Shown here one piece after another: positions 42,754 to 52,271 of a stretch of DNA of 64,000 bases. Location of the stretch: NCBI RefSeq assembly GCF_000282315.2, contig NZ_AKJN02000006.1, positions 744,001 through 808,000 of the forward strand, read 5' to 3'. Source of the DNA: Pseudomonas sp. GM41(2012). GTDB lineage: Bacteria; Pseudomonadota; Gammaproteobacteria; Pseudomonadales; Pseudomonadaceae. Both the position numbers and the translations under genes were made by a program. Below the pieces are notes generated by a model. It saw only the letters and a list, made by a program, of their open reading frames with translations, was not told the origin of the DNA and did not search any database. Every line of letters begins with the position of its first letter. Within the stretch, counting starts at the first letter, position 1.

Positions 42754-42801
42754 CGCAGCGCGTAAATGGGCACATGCTGCAGGACAGGTTTCTGGAATCA
42801 G

Positions 42802-42830
42802 AGGAGCGACGCTCTAGCGAGGTCGCTCCT
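42802..42830 (+). terminator. Hairpin downstream of wrbA
   Basis: A 9-bp stem (AGGAGCGAC / GTCGCTCCT) with an 11-nt loop lies 48 bp after wrbA. There is no strong T-tract; the arms also resemble REP ends, so it may be a solitary REP hairpin. Confidence 0.5.
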
Positions 42831-43046
42831 AATCCCGCCAGTCAAACCGGACTACTTTCTTGATGTGATTGGCACTCCGCCATACTGGAATGACTTGGGT
42901 GATGTTCAGCAATAGCTGCAAATCAGGTTAGAGTGTTCATCAATGTCTGTTCATAAGGGCCCTCCACTCGATTCGCATAGTCGCGCCAAGCGGTTCCAGC
43001 AAACGAACAGGGCAAAAAAAACCGTATATCTATCGTTATGTGAAGA

Positions 43047-43655
43047 ATGAATCCTCCGCTGTTTATTTCTCTAGATGGGCCCAAGGGAGCCGGTAAAACC
43101 ACACTGTTGGAGGCCGTTACGAAAGCACTGAGGGCAGACAACAAAAAGGTGATCCGACTTTGCGAGAGAAAAAGCGATCCCCATAGGGGTGAAACAATGA
43201 CCCTCGTTAACAAACTCGTCAGAAATCCCACCCGGGATTTGGAGTTGGAGGTTTGTGAGCGCTTTGCTGATAGCCGTACCTGGATTTCCCGGCACGTGCT
43301 GGCTAAACAGCCACCAGACAGCATTATCTTGATCGATCGCTGGTACCCATCTGATGCCGCGTTTCGCCGGATAATCCCGTTTGCAGAGATTCTACAGTTG
43401 AACATTGATCGAAACGTGCGAGTGCCAGACCTGCATGTCGGGGTTGTCACCGCCCCTGATATTTCATGGGCGAGGGCAGCGGCACGACGGCGTGGGCTGA
43501 GCAGTACTGTGATCCATAAGCTGGAAGAACATGTCGCTTGTACCACGGCGTTCGAGCAAGCGATTGCAGATCACGGCTGGGTTTTATGCCGTAATGAAGG
43601 AACGATCGAGGACGCAACGATGCAGGTGATTTCGGAGATCTATAGAGTCCTTTGA
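43047..43655 (+). CDS. Thymidylate-kinase-like P-loop kinase
   Basis: A 202-residue P-loop protein. FISLDGPKGAGKTTLLEAV is the Walker A region and ILIDRWYPSDAAF matches the DR(Y/W) substrate motif of dTMP kinases. The C-terminal half lacks clear family motifs. The housekeeping tmk normally lies elsewhere, so this is probably an accessory nucleotide kinase of unknown substrate. It borders a region of broken genes. Confidence 0.75.
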   Translation: MNPPLFISLDGPKGAGKTTLLEAVTKALRADNKKVIRLCERKSDPHRGETMTLVNKLVRNPTRDLELEVCERFADSRTWISRHVLAKQPPDSIILIDRWYPSDAAFRRIIPFAEILQLNIDRNVRVPDLHVGVVTAPDISWARAAARRRGLSSTVIHKLEEHVACTTAFEQAIADHGWVLCRNEGTIEDATMQVISEIYRVL

Positions 43656-43712
43656 TGCGCCACAGCGGTAGCGGGCTGACGCTTTGATCTGGGTGCCTGT
43701 CATCGATTTTCG

Positions 43713-44032
43713 ATGCAGGGCAAGGACCGCGAAGCAGGCGTACTCGACAATCGCCTGGGCGATGCCGGGGTCGAGCATGCGCACAACCTCGACCTGAGGC
43801 GGCAGGCAGCTCAGATCGAACTGATCGACACCCGCGGAAGTCGCGAATATCGCTTGTAGATTCGGGAGCATCAGGGGACGTTTGGTGGCGGCTGCCACGT
43901 CGCCAGGTAGCGCACTGCGTGGGGGGCGCCGACGTCCGGCCAGAACCGAACGTCAATGTCCGAAGCATGTCGCTCAAACAGGTTTTTCCAGGCCAGGCCG
44001 CGATCGGTATCAACTTTGAAAAGCAGGGTCAT
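43713..44032 (-). pseudogene. Frameshifted and truncated hydroxyacid dehydrogenase (GhrA-like)
   Basis: From an ATG at 44032 the minus strand reads MTLLFKVDTDRGLAWKNLFE and continues to YLATWQPPP. A frame change near 43885 joins LMLPNLQAIFATSAGVDQF and VRMLDPGIAQAIVEYACFAVL in another frame. Both halves match the N-terminal part of glyoxylate/hydroxypyruvate reductase A-type enzymes. Similarity ends near 43713, and the catalytic and most of the NAD-binding domain is missing. A decayed fragment. Confidence 0.75.
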
Positions 44033-44076
44033 GACGCCTCGCAAGCAACGGGATCAGTCATCCCAAGAATGGCCTG

Positions 44077-44514
44077 TTGCCGCGCAATAATCTCCCGTAT
44101 ACGTTGGCCGAAGCGAAAGAATGCGCGGCAATTGATTACGGAGCCAAGGCCGCAGAGCCGAAGAACTTGCATCACAACGTTTCGCGAATCCTGACGCGGG
44201 CAGGGATCCACTCAACGGTGATCGTCGTCGACAACGGTCTGGTTTGCCTCGTTCCATCGGAAGGCGAGAAGGGCCGGGAGCGGCTGGCCAAGGTTCAGCG
44301 CCAGATTGCCGATGACTTGGCCCACTACCTGGGGGCCGAGCTAATTCTGCTGGCCAGCGGCGTCTGCAGGATGCTGACCGATTATCCCGCCGCCTGGGAA
44401 CGGTGCAGGCGGCTGATCAATATTGCTCGTTCGTTCGGCCGCAGCGGTCCGATCTCCGATCAGGACTTTGGACCGATCCCCATCTTTATGGCGGCGGTAG
44501 GCGGCGAAGTCTAG
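44077..44514 (+). pseudogene. Internal fragment of a PucR/CdaR-type regulator
   Basis: An open stretch of about 145 residues reads LHHNVSRILTRAGIHSTVIV, then AHYLGAELILLASGV and CRRLINIARSFGRSGPI. This resembles the central GGDEF-like CdaR domain of PucR-family regulators. The start would be TTG, and both the N-terminal sensor and the C-terminal helix-turn-helix are absent. It is most likely a remnant truncated at both ends. Confidence 0.55.
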
Positions 44515-44640
44515 CTACGTTGAGCTTTCTGCTTAGCGTAAGAGTTTTTACGTCGGGGGCTTGGCTGCGAGAGCTGGAGTGTTGCTCCAGCTCTCAAAAC
44601 GTCGGCGTCAAAACGTGGCCGTGCGTAGGGTATCCGAGCG

Positions 44641-44929
44641 AAATGCTTATGAATGATCATCCTCGCCACAGCCCCATTGCCGTCAGAAAGCGGTTGAGTT
44701 TCTACGAGGTAATAGTGGTGGGCTAACGCCGCAAGAATACGTCGACGAAGCTCTGTAATTCCGTCGAGCGTGGACTGCTTGTTCGCTAAGTATCCTTCAG
44801 GATCTCTGGCTCGGTATGAGGCCCGTAGATGATCCTTGAATGATAGGCGCCAGATGCCACCTGCAGTTTACTAAGGCATGCAGCGGTTTCAGGTGCGAGT
44901 GCACACATGCTAGCGAGACCGTCGGCACG
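44641..44929 (-). pseudogene. Frameshifted Fic-domain protein remnant
   Basis: No single frame is intact, but two minus-strand frames join into a Fic-like sequence. One gives LAPETAACLSKLQVASGAYH. After a shift near 44820-44835 the other gives LRASYRARDPEGYLANKQST, then ALAHHYYLVETQPLSDGNGA. The last part aligns with the Fic core HPFxDGNGRxxR, with the catalytic His replaced by Gln and the first Arg by Ala. Both the shift and the substitutions indicate a dead gene. Confidence 0.6.
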
Positions 44930-44933
44930 CGGG

Positions 44934-45986
44934 TCAACTTGGCATCGGCGTCAACAGCTCCCGGGTGAGTAGTAGGTAGATCACATTGCGATAGGGGTCG
45001 AAATACAAGCAGGAATGTGGTGATGAGTCCGCAGGTATGAACGCCCTCATCTGTTCGCGCGTCCTGAGCACGAGTTTCCAGTCCATGAAAGCTTCCATAT
45101 AGCCCCGCCCCCAGTTGTCCGGTGTAAAGTTTGCGATCAGGAGTTTCCCTCCTGGATTCAGTTTACCCATCAGCCAAGCTGTAAGCGCCATTGCCTGGGC
45201 GCGATTTAGGTAGTCATAGATGCCAATACTGTAGATGAAGTCGAATCCATCGTAATCATCACTTTCAGGCAGCTTCTTGACATTGCACTGCCACTTGATG
45301 ATTTCCGACCACGTTAGAGTGGCAAGCTTCAGCGTCTCTAAGTCATTATCAAATGCGACAAAGCGCTGGATCCGCAGTCGGGTCTCGGGTTTGAGAAGCT
45401 CCAGTTCTCGGCAGTGGCCACAAGCGACGCTCATGATAGAAAGCGTTTCCCGATGGGATGCCAGCCGCTCAATCAAGCCTGCAATGTGCTCACGGCGCCA
45501 GCGTACGCTCAGTGCATTTGGGCTTGAGGTGACAACCTCGAATATTAATTTTCCGATCGCGCTGGAGTCGGGAGGCGGATTCTGAAAGTAGGCGTAATCC
45601 AGCATTACAGCATCCCCTGGGTAGCCTCTGGGCTTTTCGAAAGCTCGTGAGGTGTAGGGGTCTTCCTGGAGTAGTTGAAAAATCGGATGTTCACGACATT
45701 GATCGACTATGTCGTCCTGCCAAAGCGTGTCGGGCAAACTTTGGCGGTACTCCGTTAGCAGCTCGGTCATGCAAGTGATGGCGTGCATATGGTCGCCACC
45801 GAGAATTTCTTGCTGGAAAATATCAAGTTCACTAATCAGGCCTCTCATCATCAACCTCCGCTGCGCCGCAAAGTAGGTGAGCCACTGTTGTAGATTAGTA
45901 GAACTGGCGCGGTGCAGTACCTCACACGGAGAGTCATATTGCGAGTCAGCGTATCGCATCGACCCCACTGAATATGGTGAGGACAT
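44934..45986 (-). CDS. Class I SAM-dependent methyltransferase, PhcB-like
   Basis: A 350-residue protein. The N-terminal half has an alpha-helical region with AFEKPRGYPGDAVMLDYAYF, a motif seen in PhcB-like proteins. The C-terminal half is a Rossmann-type methyltransferase (SIMSVACGHCRELELL binds SAM; FDFIYSIGIYDYL and GGKLLIANFTPDN follow). PhcB makes a 3-hydroxy fatty-acid methyl ester signal in Ralstonia, but many relatives have unknown substrates, so a signal-synthesis role is not assumed. It stands alone, flanked by pseudogenes and a long gene-free stretch. Confidence 0.68.
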   Translation of the reverse strand: MSSPYSVGSMRYADSQYDSPCEVLHRASSTNLQQWLTYFAAQRRLMMRGLISELDIFQQEILGGDHMHAITCMTELLTEYRQSLPDTLWQDDIVDQCREHPIFQLLQEDPYTSRAFEKPRGYPGDAVMLDYAYFQNPPPDSSAIGKLIFEVVTSSPNALSVRWRREHIAGLIERLASHRETLSIMSVACGHCRELELLKPETRLRIQRFVAFDNDLETLKLATLTWSEIIKWQCNVKKLPESDDYDGFDFIYSIGIYDYLNRAQAMALTAWLMGKLNPGGKLLIANFTPDNWGRGYMEAFMDWKLVLRTREQMRAFIPADSSPHSCLYFDPYRNVIYLLLTRELLTPMPS

Positions 45987-47291
45987 TCGATGGTATCTCC
46001 GGAAGCTCCTAACCGTGCGGGTTAGCGGGGTTACTTAGCGCTACGTATTATCAAATCGCAACTCTCACAAGAAGAGCCTAGACGTCTGCAAAATCGGAAA
46101 GTGGTGGAGCTTGACCTCAAGCATAGGAAATTCCACTCTGACACATCATTTAACATAATATACATTACACGTAACAAGGTGTTTCGAGATTAGCCCGGTT
46201 ACGCGCAGATTTTGAAGCAATCAAAGCTCTCGGAAGTAATCTCTTTTCATTTTGAGAACTAAATCCCTAGCGTGGGTGCTTCGCTGCCATGAAAAGACTT
46301 TACTTCTGCAGGCTTCAGAGCTCATTCCGTGCGGCCCATGCGACCTTTTGTTCCTGAACCTTCTACTGCGCAGAAATACTTGTGCTGGAGATCAAGCCAT
46401 CAGTTCGCAGAAGTAACGTGTAAAAAAATGGGAAGTAATTGTGTAAATCGAGCCATTCGCCTCATGTTCACGGATGCTTACAGATAACTGTCCGGCAATC
46501 ATCTGCGCGCTACAGGCTCTGGCACAGCCTTTGCGGCCGCTATCGTGCCCGATTTTACGTCATGAGCAGCGAATCCAGAAATGTCACCCTTGATCGGCTG
46601 ATCATGCACCGTATGCGAATTCGCCTATTCGTTTGATTTGAGTAATTTTTTGGAGACAGCTTGTTCGTTTACGGTATTACTGAAATTGCAGCGCCCACTT
46701 ACTAGCACGACGCTGTGTGAAATCTGCAGCGTTCAGCATGGAGTTGGTGCACGGATTTCAAGGCCTGCCATTCGCGGAAATGAACAGTCCCGGCTGATTT
46801 ACATTCCGATAGTCCGTAGAGCTACTGTGGCCACCAGCTTCCCTGGGAGCTGCTCCAGGATTTGGTTTATTGAAAAGCTCAATAACGTGCACTGGTCCTC
46901 GGCCTGTCCCCGACCCAAAACCGCATCCACATGTCCGGCCTCATCACGTAGGCCCAGAAGCGCGGTTGCCGTTGTAAACCTGTTTTTTGATCTGTTAACC
47001 ACTGTAGTTAACAGATCAAAAAACAGGTTTACAGGATGCTAGAGATCTACGCTTTTCAAGCCAGCAAGAAAGCTCTTAGCTGAGAGCTCCATGCTGGTGA
47101 TACGTGTGCTTTCGAAACCATCGATTGCAAACCGGTACTTTAGGTCTCTTCAAGGCGCAAATTGGTAACTCGAAAACTACAACTCAACTAAACATCTATT
47201 TAGTTGAGCTAAGTTTGGATAGATTTTAATCGCATTGAAGCATTGTGCAACAGCGAAAACCGCCCTCGCCCTTCTTATTCATTACTGAAAT
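45987..47291. other. Gene-poor, AT-rich stretch
   Basis: About 1.3 kb without a gene that can be supported. Short reading frames at 46439-46636 and 46638-47042 have no recognisable domain. The clearest structure is the inverted repeat at 46974-47032. AT-rich sequence near 46140-46190 (ATAATATACATTACACG) could hold promoters. Confidence 0.5.
46974..47032. repeat. Perfect 26-bp inverted repeat with 7-nt spacer
   Basis: The left arm (46974-46999) begins GTAAACCTGTTTTTTGATC and ends CTGTTAAC. The right arm (47007-47032) is its exact reverse complement. The spacer is CACTGTA. It could be a bidirectional terminator, a recombinase site or a small mobile-element relic. No coding sequence depends on it. 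Confidence 0.85.
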
Positions 47292-47325
47292 ACCAAACGC
47301 CCGATGCGGTGCATCAGGCGTTTGG
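47292..47325 (-). terminator. Terminator of the MFS remnant
   Basis: A 16-bp imperfect stem (ACCAAACGCCCGATGC pairing with GCATCAGGCGTTTGGT, one mismatch) with a two-base loop. It lies 25 bp after the stop of the truncated transporter at 47350 and looks like the surviving terminator of that gene. Confidence 0.7.
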
Positions 47326-47349
47326 TTGTATCGGTGTAACTCTAAACAA

Positions 47350-47541
47350 TTAGCGCAGTGGCAGGTCCTTGGTTTCTGGCATGCGCAAATAGACCCCGGC
47401 ACTGATGGCGCTGATCACCGTCAGGTAGATCCAGAACAAGTGCCCATAGCCCCATCCGGCCATCGCGGCCATCGCGGCCATCGCGGCCATAAGATACGGT
47501 GCGGTTCCGCCACACAGTGTCACTGATAATGCGTACGGCAC
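47350..47541 (-). pseudogene. C-terminal remnant of an MFS transporter
   Basis: The last roughly 60 residues of a major-facilitator protein: LSVTLCGGTAPYL matches the late-helix FGGTAPY motif of metabolite:H+ symporters, and LRMPETKDLPLR the usual C-terminus. Between them, residues AAMAAMAAMA come from a 9-bp tandem repeat (GCCATCGCG, about 3.5 copies at 47459-47490) that replaces normal helix sequence. No upstream part of the gene remains. Confidence 0.7.
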
Positions 47542-47596
47542 GGCTATACCGGGGTGCTCTCGCTAAAAAAATGTCGGCATTGCGTAACCCTTGTAG

Positions 47597-48031
47597 CTAT
47601 TCATCCTTATCACTCTCTCGCAAGTCATCCTTATCACGCTCTCGTAAGAGCCAGCAGACGATGCCGAGCACCAGGGTGGCAAATCCTAGTGCGGCAATGG
47701 TGAGCGCAGGAGTAGCGGCAGAATCGAGAATAACGAACTTCCGGCTGAGCGCCAGCAAGGCGATCAACAGCACTGTGCGAACCTGAACGATGCTGTTGCG
47801 TCGTAGGGCCGGGCGTACAATCGAATGCTTAAACTCCAGGGCTATCAGCACGGTGAAGATTGAACCAAAGAGGGCCTGGAAAACATCGTGATCTAGAGGG
47901 TCAATCGCACCACCGATCACCAACGGCACAACCCTGCGACAGAGCTGCAGTAGCGCCATCATGATCACAGACGCGATGATGAGACTGAGCGCAAGAACAA
48001 CCAATTGTTCGAAACGTTCGTACGCATTCAT
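47597..48031 (-). CDS. psiE: PsiE-family phosphate-starvation-inducible membrane protein
   Basis: A protein of about 144 residues with four predicted membrane helices: LVVLALSLIIASVIMMALLQ, ALFGSIFTVLIALEF, VRTVLLIALLALSRK and ALGFATLVLGIVCWL. It fits PsiE. The frame stays open to an ATG at 48172, but ATG 48031 (MNAYERFEQLVV) matches the family start. The C-terminus is duplicated: two 24-bp direct repeats at 47601-47624 and 47625-47648 give an acidic RERDKDD/RESDKDE tail. psiE homologues recur beside clpG/clpK in stress-tolerance islands, as here. Confidence 0.83.
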   Translation of the reverse strand: MNAYERFEQLVVLALSLIIASVIMMALLQLCRRVVPLVIGGAIDPLDHDVFQALFGSIFTVLIALEFKHSIVRPALRRNSIVQVRTVLLIALLALSRKFVILDSAATPALTIAALGFATLVLGIVCWLLRERDKDDLRESDKDE

Positions 48032-48223
48032 CAGCGCCCACTGAAGTCTGAAATTTTTCAGCGTCGAGTTGCACTCACGCCCTTCAGAATCAGGCTTTGG
48101 CACGATAATCCTCCACACTTGCGTCTTCAGTCTGCCGGGCTCATCCAGGCATTTGAGGATCCAGTAGATCATTGCACGTCGTGATCAACAGGCCCGCTCC
48201 CAGGTTACGTGAGTGTGTTGAGG

Positions 48224-50986
48224 CTAAGTCCCAGTCTCCGCAACAGGTGCCAGATCATCTGGCTGGTCTGGAGGACTACCCTTTTCGGCGGTCTTTGGCG
48301 CATCCACCTCCACCTTATTGAAGACCACTTCGCTACGCTCCTTGTCGTAACCCAACTCAACGCTGTCGCCGGCTTGCAGCTTGTCAGCGAGCATTTCCTT
48401 CGCAAGCCGCGTTTCGACGGCCTGGCGAATCTGACGTTTCAACTCACGCGCGCCAAACTCAGGCTGATAACCAACATCCGCCAGATGATCAATGAGTGAG
48501 TCAGCAATTTTCACTGTGATGTTCTGTGCAGATGCGGTTCGAATGACCCGATCAAGCTGAATACTCACAATCGATCGGATGTTGTCACGGGTAAGGGCAT
48601 GGAACACGATGATGTCATCAATACGGTTCAGGAATTCGGGACGAAAATGCCCTTTCAGGACTCCCATCAATTCATCACGTAACGCTTTATCCGTAAGGCG
48701 TTCATCTTCTGGGCGCTCAAGATTCTCCATGATCACGGGAGAGCCCAGGTTGCTGGTGGCAATGATGATCGTATTGCTGAAATCCACGACACGTCCCTTG
48801 CCGTCCGTGAGACGCCCATCGTCGAATACCTGCAGCAATACGTTGTTCACGTCGGGATGCGCCTTCTCGATCTCGTCGAGCAGAATCACACTGTAGGGCT
48901 TGCGGCGGACACGCTCTGTCAACTGCCCGCCTTCGTCGTATCCCACGTAACCGGGTGGCGCACCGATCAACCGGGCAACCGCATGACGCTCCATGTACTC
49001 CGACATATCAATACGAATGATCGATTGCTCGTCACCGAACACCGTTTCTGCCAACGCTTTGGCAAGTTCGGTTTTGCCGACGCCCGTAGGGCCAAGAAAG
49101 AGAAACGTGGCAATCGGTCTGTTGGCCTGGCCAAGGCCGGCTCGAGACAAACGAACGGCATCGCTGACCGCGCGAACAGCATCTTCCTGCCCGACCAGCC
49201 GATCACGCAGCGTGTCTTCCATATTCATCAGCTTTTGACGCTCCTCCTGCGTAAGCTCGGTCACAGGAATACCGGTGAGACGGGACAGCACCTCGGCAAT
49301 CGACTCGAGGGTCACCTCAAGGGTTTCGGAACCTGTCTTGCGCTCCCAGGCTTCTGTTTCCTCTCCCAGTTGCGCTTGTTTTTGACCAATGCGCTCTTCG
49401 AAGCCTTTGGATTCATCAAAACGTTTACGGGAGGATGCATAGTCCTGTTCACGTTTGAGTTGGGTGATTTCGGCTTCCAGCTCCTGAATGCCAGCCGGCC
49501 TCGAGGAGGAACTGATTCGAACGCGGGCCGCTGCCTGATCGATGAGGTCAATGGCCTTATCCGGCAGATAGCGCGAGGTGATGTAACGATCCGACAGCTC
49601 TGCTGCCGCCACAAATGCTTCATCGGCGAATGTGACCTGATGGTGAGCCTCAAGTTTGTCGCGCAGCCCACGCAGGATAATGATGGTCTGTTCGACGGTG
49701 GGCTCGGCTATCAGCACAGGCTGAAAACGTCGTTCAAGCGCTGCGTCTTTTTCGATGTGCTTTTGATACTCATTGAGTGTCGTCGCACCGATCAAACTGA
49801 GCTCCCCGCGCGCCAATGCGGGTTTCAGCACGTTGGCAATGTCCAGGCCGCCCTCCTCACCACCCTGCCCCGCACCGACGATCGTATGTAACTCATCGAT
49901 GAACAGAATAAGCTCCGAGCTTTTTGCGGCGACTTCATCAAGCAATTGCTTGGCTCGCTCCTCAAATTCACCACGATATTTGGAGCCTGCAACCATTGAG
50001 TTCAGATTGACTTCAACAAGCCGTCTGCCACGCAAGATCTCAGGGACATCGCCCTTCACTATTCGTTGTGCAAGCCCTTCGACGATGGCGGTTTTACCGA
50101 CGCCAGGTTCGCCGATAAGAACTGGATTGTTCTTTCTGCGCCGCGCCAGCACCTCAATGGTATTTTCGATTTCCTGCGCGCGCCCCAGTACGGGATCGAG
50201 TTTGCCCTCACGAGCCAGTGACGTCAGGTCGCGACCGAACTTGTCGAGTGTCGGTGTTCCCGTCGGGGTATCGACTCGCCCATCCTCAGCGCCCTTACCC
50301 ACTACCTTGACCACCTTCTGCCGCAAGGCTTCAGGCGTTACGCCGTATTTTTTAAGCAATGTCCCGGCAATACTGTCTGGTACAGAGGCAAGCCCGATCA
50401 ACAGATGCTCCGGGCCAACGTACGAATGTCCTAAATCACGAGACGCCTGGAACGCAGAATTGAACACTTTCTTCAACCGGGGCGAAATGCTCATCCGGTC
50501 CACCGGTGACTGGTCCTGCGCCGTGCCTTTCTGAGCATGTTGATCGATGTAGCCTTTGATCTCGTCCGCAGAAAGCTTCAGCTCCTTGAGCAACGCCGTA
50601 CCCACATCGGTATCCGCCAGCACATACAACAAGTGCTCGGTATCGAGCTCGCTACGGTTGAGCTCATGGGCTTTCTCACCCGCGCGTTGCAGGATTTCCA
50701 GCGTCTGGGAACTGAATGCATCGGTTGCATCGACAGATTCACGAGGCACTTGCGCAGAGAGCCTGAGGTCATCGCCCCCCTGATCCTTTGCTCCGCCCAT
50801 GCTGTCGAAAAAGCGAGACACTCCCCCGCCCAGCAGAGAATCGAATGGATTCAACATGCTTTGATGGCGTAAGAGTTGACGGTAATCGTGGTCGCAAATC
50901 GACATTGTCCTGGCTTGGCCATTTTGCGATACGGTCACTCGCGCGACCGCTGGTCTCGCATTACATATTTCACAGAGAGTAGCCAT
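48224..50986 (-). CDS. clpG: Stand-alone disaggregase ClpG/ClpK (AAA+)
   Basis: A 920-residue Hsp100 protein. A Cys-rich N-terminus ([13 protein letters not shown], then CDHDY) is characteristic of ClpG/ClpK and absent from ClpB. Clp-N repeats follow. The first AAA+ has Walker A GEPGVGKT at 292-299. A shortened middle domain leads to a second AAA+ with Walker A GPTGVGKT at 632-639 and the C-terminal D2-small region. The tail beyond D2 is acidic and Pro-rich ([17 protein letters not shown]). ClpG/ClpK refolds aggregated proteins and gives heat tolerance, usually from mobile islands. GGAG lies about 10 bp before the ATG. Confidence 0.93.
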   Translation of the reverse strand: MATLCEICNARPAVARVTVSQNGQARTMSICDHDYRQLLRHQSMLNPFDSLLGGGVSRFFDSMGGAKDQGGDDLRLSAQVPRESVDATDAFSSQTLEILQRAGEKAHELNRSELDTEHLLYVLADTDVGTALLKELKLSADEIKGYIDQHAQKGTAQDQSPVDRMSISPRLKKVFNSAFQASRDLGHSYVGPEHLLIGLASVPDSIAGTLLKKYGVTPEALRQKVVKVVGKGAEDGRVDTPTGTPTLDKFGRDLTSLAREGKLDPVLGRAQEIENTIEVLARRRKNNPVLIGEPGVGKTAIVEGLAQRIVKGDVPEILRGRRLVEVNLNSMVAGSKYRGEFEERAKQLLDEVAAKSSELILFIDELHTIVGAGQGGEEGGLDIANVLKPALARGELSLIGATTLNEYQKHIEKDAALERRFQPVLIAEPTVEQTIIILRGLRDKLEAHHQVTFADEAFVAAAELSDRYITSRYLPDKAIDLIDQAAARVRISSSSRPAGIQELEAEITQLKREQDYASSRKRFDESKGFEERIGQKQAQLGEETEAWERKTGSETLEVTLESIAEVLSRLTGIPVTELTQEERQKLMNMEDTLRDRLVGQEDAVRAVSDAVRLSRAGLGQANRPIATFLFLGPTGVGKTELAKALAETVFGDEQSIIRIDMSEYMERHAVARLIGAPPGYVGYDEGGQLTERVRRKPYSVILLDEIEKAHPDVNNVLLQVFDDGRLTDGKGRVVDFSNTIIIATSNLGSPVIMENLERPEDERLTDKALRDELMGVLKGHFRPEFLNRIDDIIVFHALTRDNIRSIVSIQLDRVIRTASAQNITVKIADSLIDHLADVGYQPEFGARELKRQIRQAVETRLAKEMLADKLQAGDSVELGYDKERSEVVFNKVEVDAPKTAEKGSPPDQPDDLAPVAETGT

Positions 50987-51717
50987 GATGAGTTGTCTCC
51001 AAAGATGGATAACACGGACTCATTCAGATGGATCTACGTACCCGCAAACGGTGCTCAAGAAATAGGGGCATGAGATCCGCAGTACGCTGACCTTGGTCAG
51101 GAAGACGATTACGTGGGAGGGAATGGCAGACTCGGCAGACGACGCCATCCATTAAAGATAGTCGGATCTCATCAAAACACGCTATGGGCGACCCAGGATA
51201 CCGACGAACGACGTCTGATAAATTCGTGCTCAAAAATACCGCCAGTCGTAAACCACCAACTCATCAGCAAATGAGGCTAGGGAATCACCAGTGATCGAGC
51301 AACGCTTCGATGTCGGGATTCGCGGGGGGAATCGATCAGCAATGAGAGGACCGGGCGATTACGGTGAAGGCGGATGGGCAACAGAATTAGCGCGAGGCCT
51401 TGCTGTGGAAACCGAAAATGCGTTCAGCGACTACGGCAAGCGACAATAGCGACTATAGTCATTGGTGAGCCAGAGCGAATCCTGCCGTTGCGCTACCCAC
51501 ATGGCCCTCAATCCAAATACCGCGAAAACACGGCGAACGTCGTCGTGCTTCTTGACGCGGATCGTGAACGTTTCGCTGCCGAAAACACTCAGGCTCAGGC
51601 TGAGATCGAGGCATCGTTGCCTTAATAAATCCCTTGATGGTGGATGGAGTTATCCCGCCGGGAAAGTCGTATCCCCCCTGAGTAGATCCCACCCACCTAT
51701 CTATCAGGGCTCAAGCA
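50987..51717. other. Divergent region between clpG and the peroxiredoxin
   Basis: About 730 bp holding promoters for the divergent clpG and peroxiredoxin genes. Two short plus-strand frames exist: 51291-51449 (GTG start; reads EQRFDVGIRGG, faintly like a LysR substrate-binding segment) and 51374-51625 (ends NVVVLLDADRERFAAENTQA). Neither has a ribosome site or domain that would support a gene. They may be remnants. Confidence 0.4.
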
Positions 51718-52260
51718 ATGAACACTTCAGAATTGGATGTTGCAAAAGAAACGAATGACGACCTGGTTCAGGGACCGCTGTCAGCCGGCACTGTCGCGCC
51801 CGACTTCACTCTGTACGCAACCCCTGATCAGCAGTTGTCGCTACGCGAGCTAAAGGGAAATCCCGTGATACTGGCGTTTTATCCCGCAGACTGGACTTCG
51901 GTTTGTGGCGACCAACTGACCTTGTACAACCAGTTGCTACCCACATTCAGAGAATACGGTGCGACGCTACTGGGTATCTCGGTTGACAGCGCTTGGTGTC
52001 ATCAGGCCTTTTCCAAAGATCGGAATTTTCACTTCAGCCTGCTCGCCGATTTTGAGCCCAAAGGGGCTGTGGCTCGACAGTATGGAGCGTACGACTCCCA
52101 CCTGGGAGTTTGTAAGCGGGCGCTGTTCGTGATTGACAAGGAGGGAGTGATCGCCTGGAGCTACATCTCACCGATGGCAATCAACCCTGGGGCGGACGGC
52201 ATTCTGGATGCGCTGGATGCTCTGGCGAGTTCGCCCCAAAGCGCGCCAACCAAAAATTAG
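51718..52260 (+). CDS. Peroxiredoxin (AhpC/TSA family)
   Basis: A 180-residue thioredoxin-fold peroxidase. The peroxidatic cysteine is C63 in FYPADWTSVCGDQ, a variant of the usual PxxxTxxC motif. LLGISVDSAWCHQAF and LGVCKRALFVIDKEG hold further cysteines that could act as resolving residues. It reduces peroxides with a thiol donor. A DsbA-like thioredoxin gene begins 11 bp after the stop, so the two probably form an operon and may be redox partners. Confidence 0.9.
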   Translation: MNTSELDVAKETNDDLVQGPLSAGTVAPDFTLYATPDQQLSLRELKGNPVILAFYPADWTSVCGDQLTLYNQLLPTFREYGATLLGISVDSAWCHQAFSKDRNFHFSLLADFEPKGAVARQYGAYDSHLGVCKRALFVIDKEGVIAWSYISPMAINPGADGILDALDALASSPQSAPTKN

Positions 52261-52271
52261 CAGGTGATCAC

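Noticed and set aside
46638..47042. A 134-codon frame before and across the palindrome
   Set aside because: No domain, poor ribosome site, and the frame runs into the inverted repeat.
48857..49891. A 344-codon plus-strand frame opposite clpG
   Set aside because: Antisense shadow of the disaggregase; no independent evidence.
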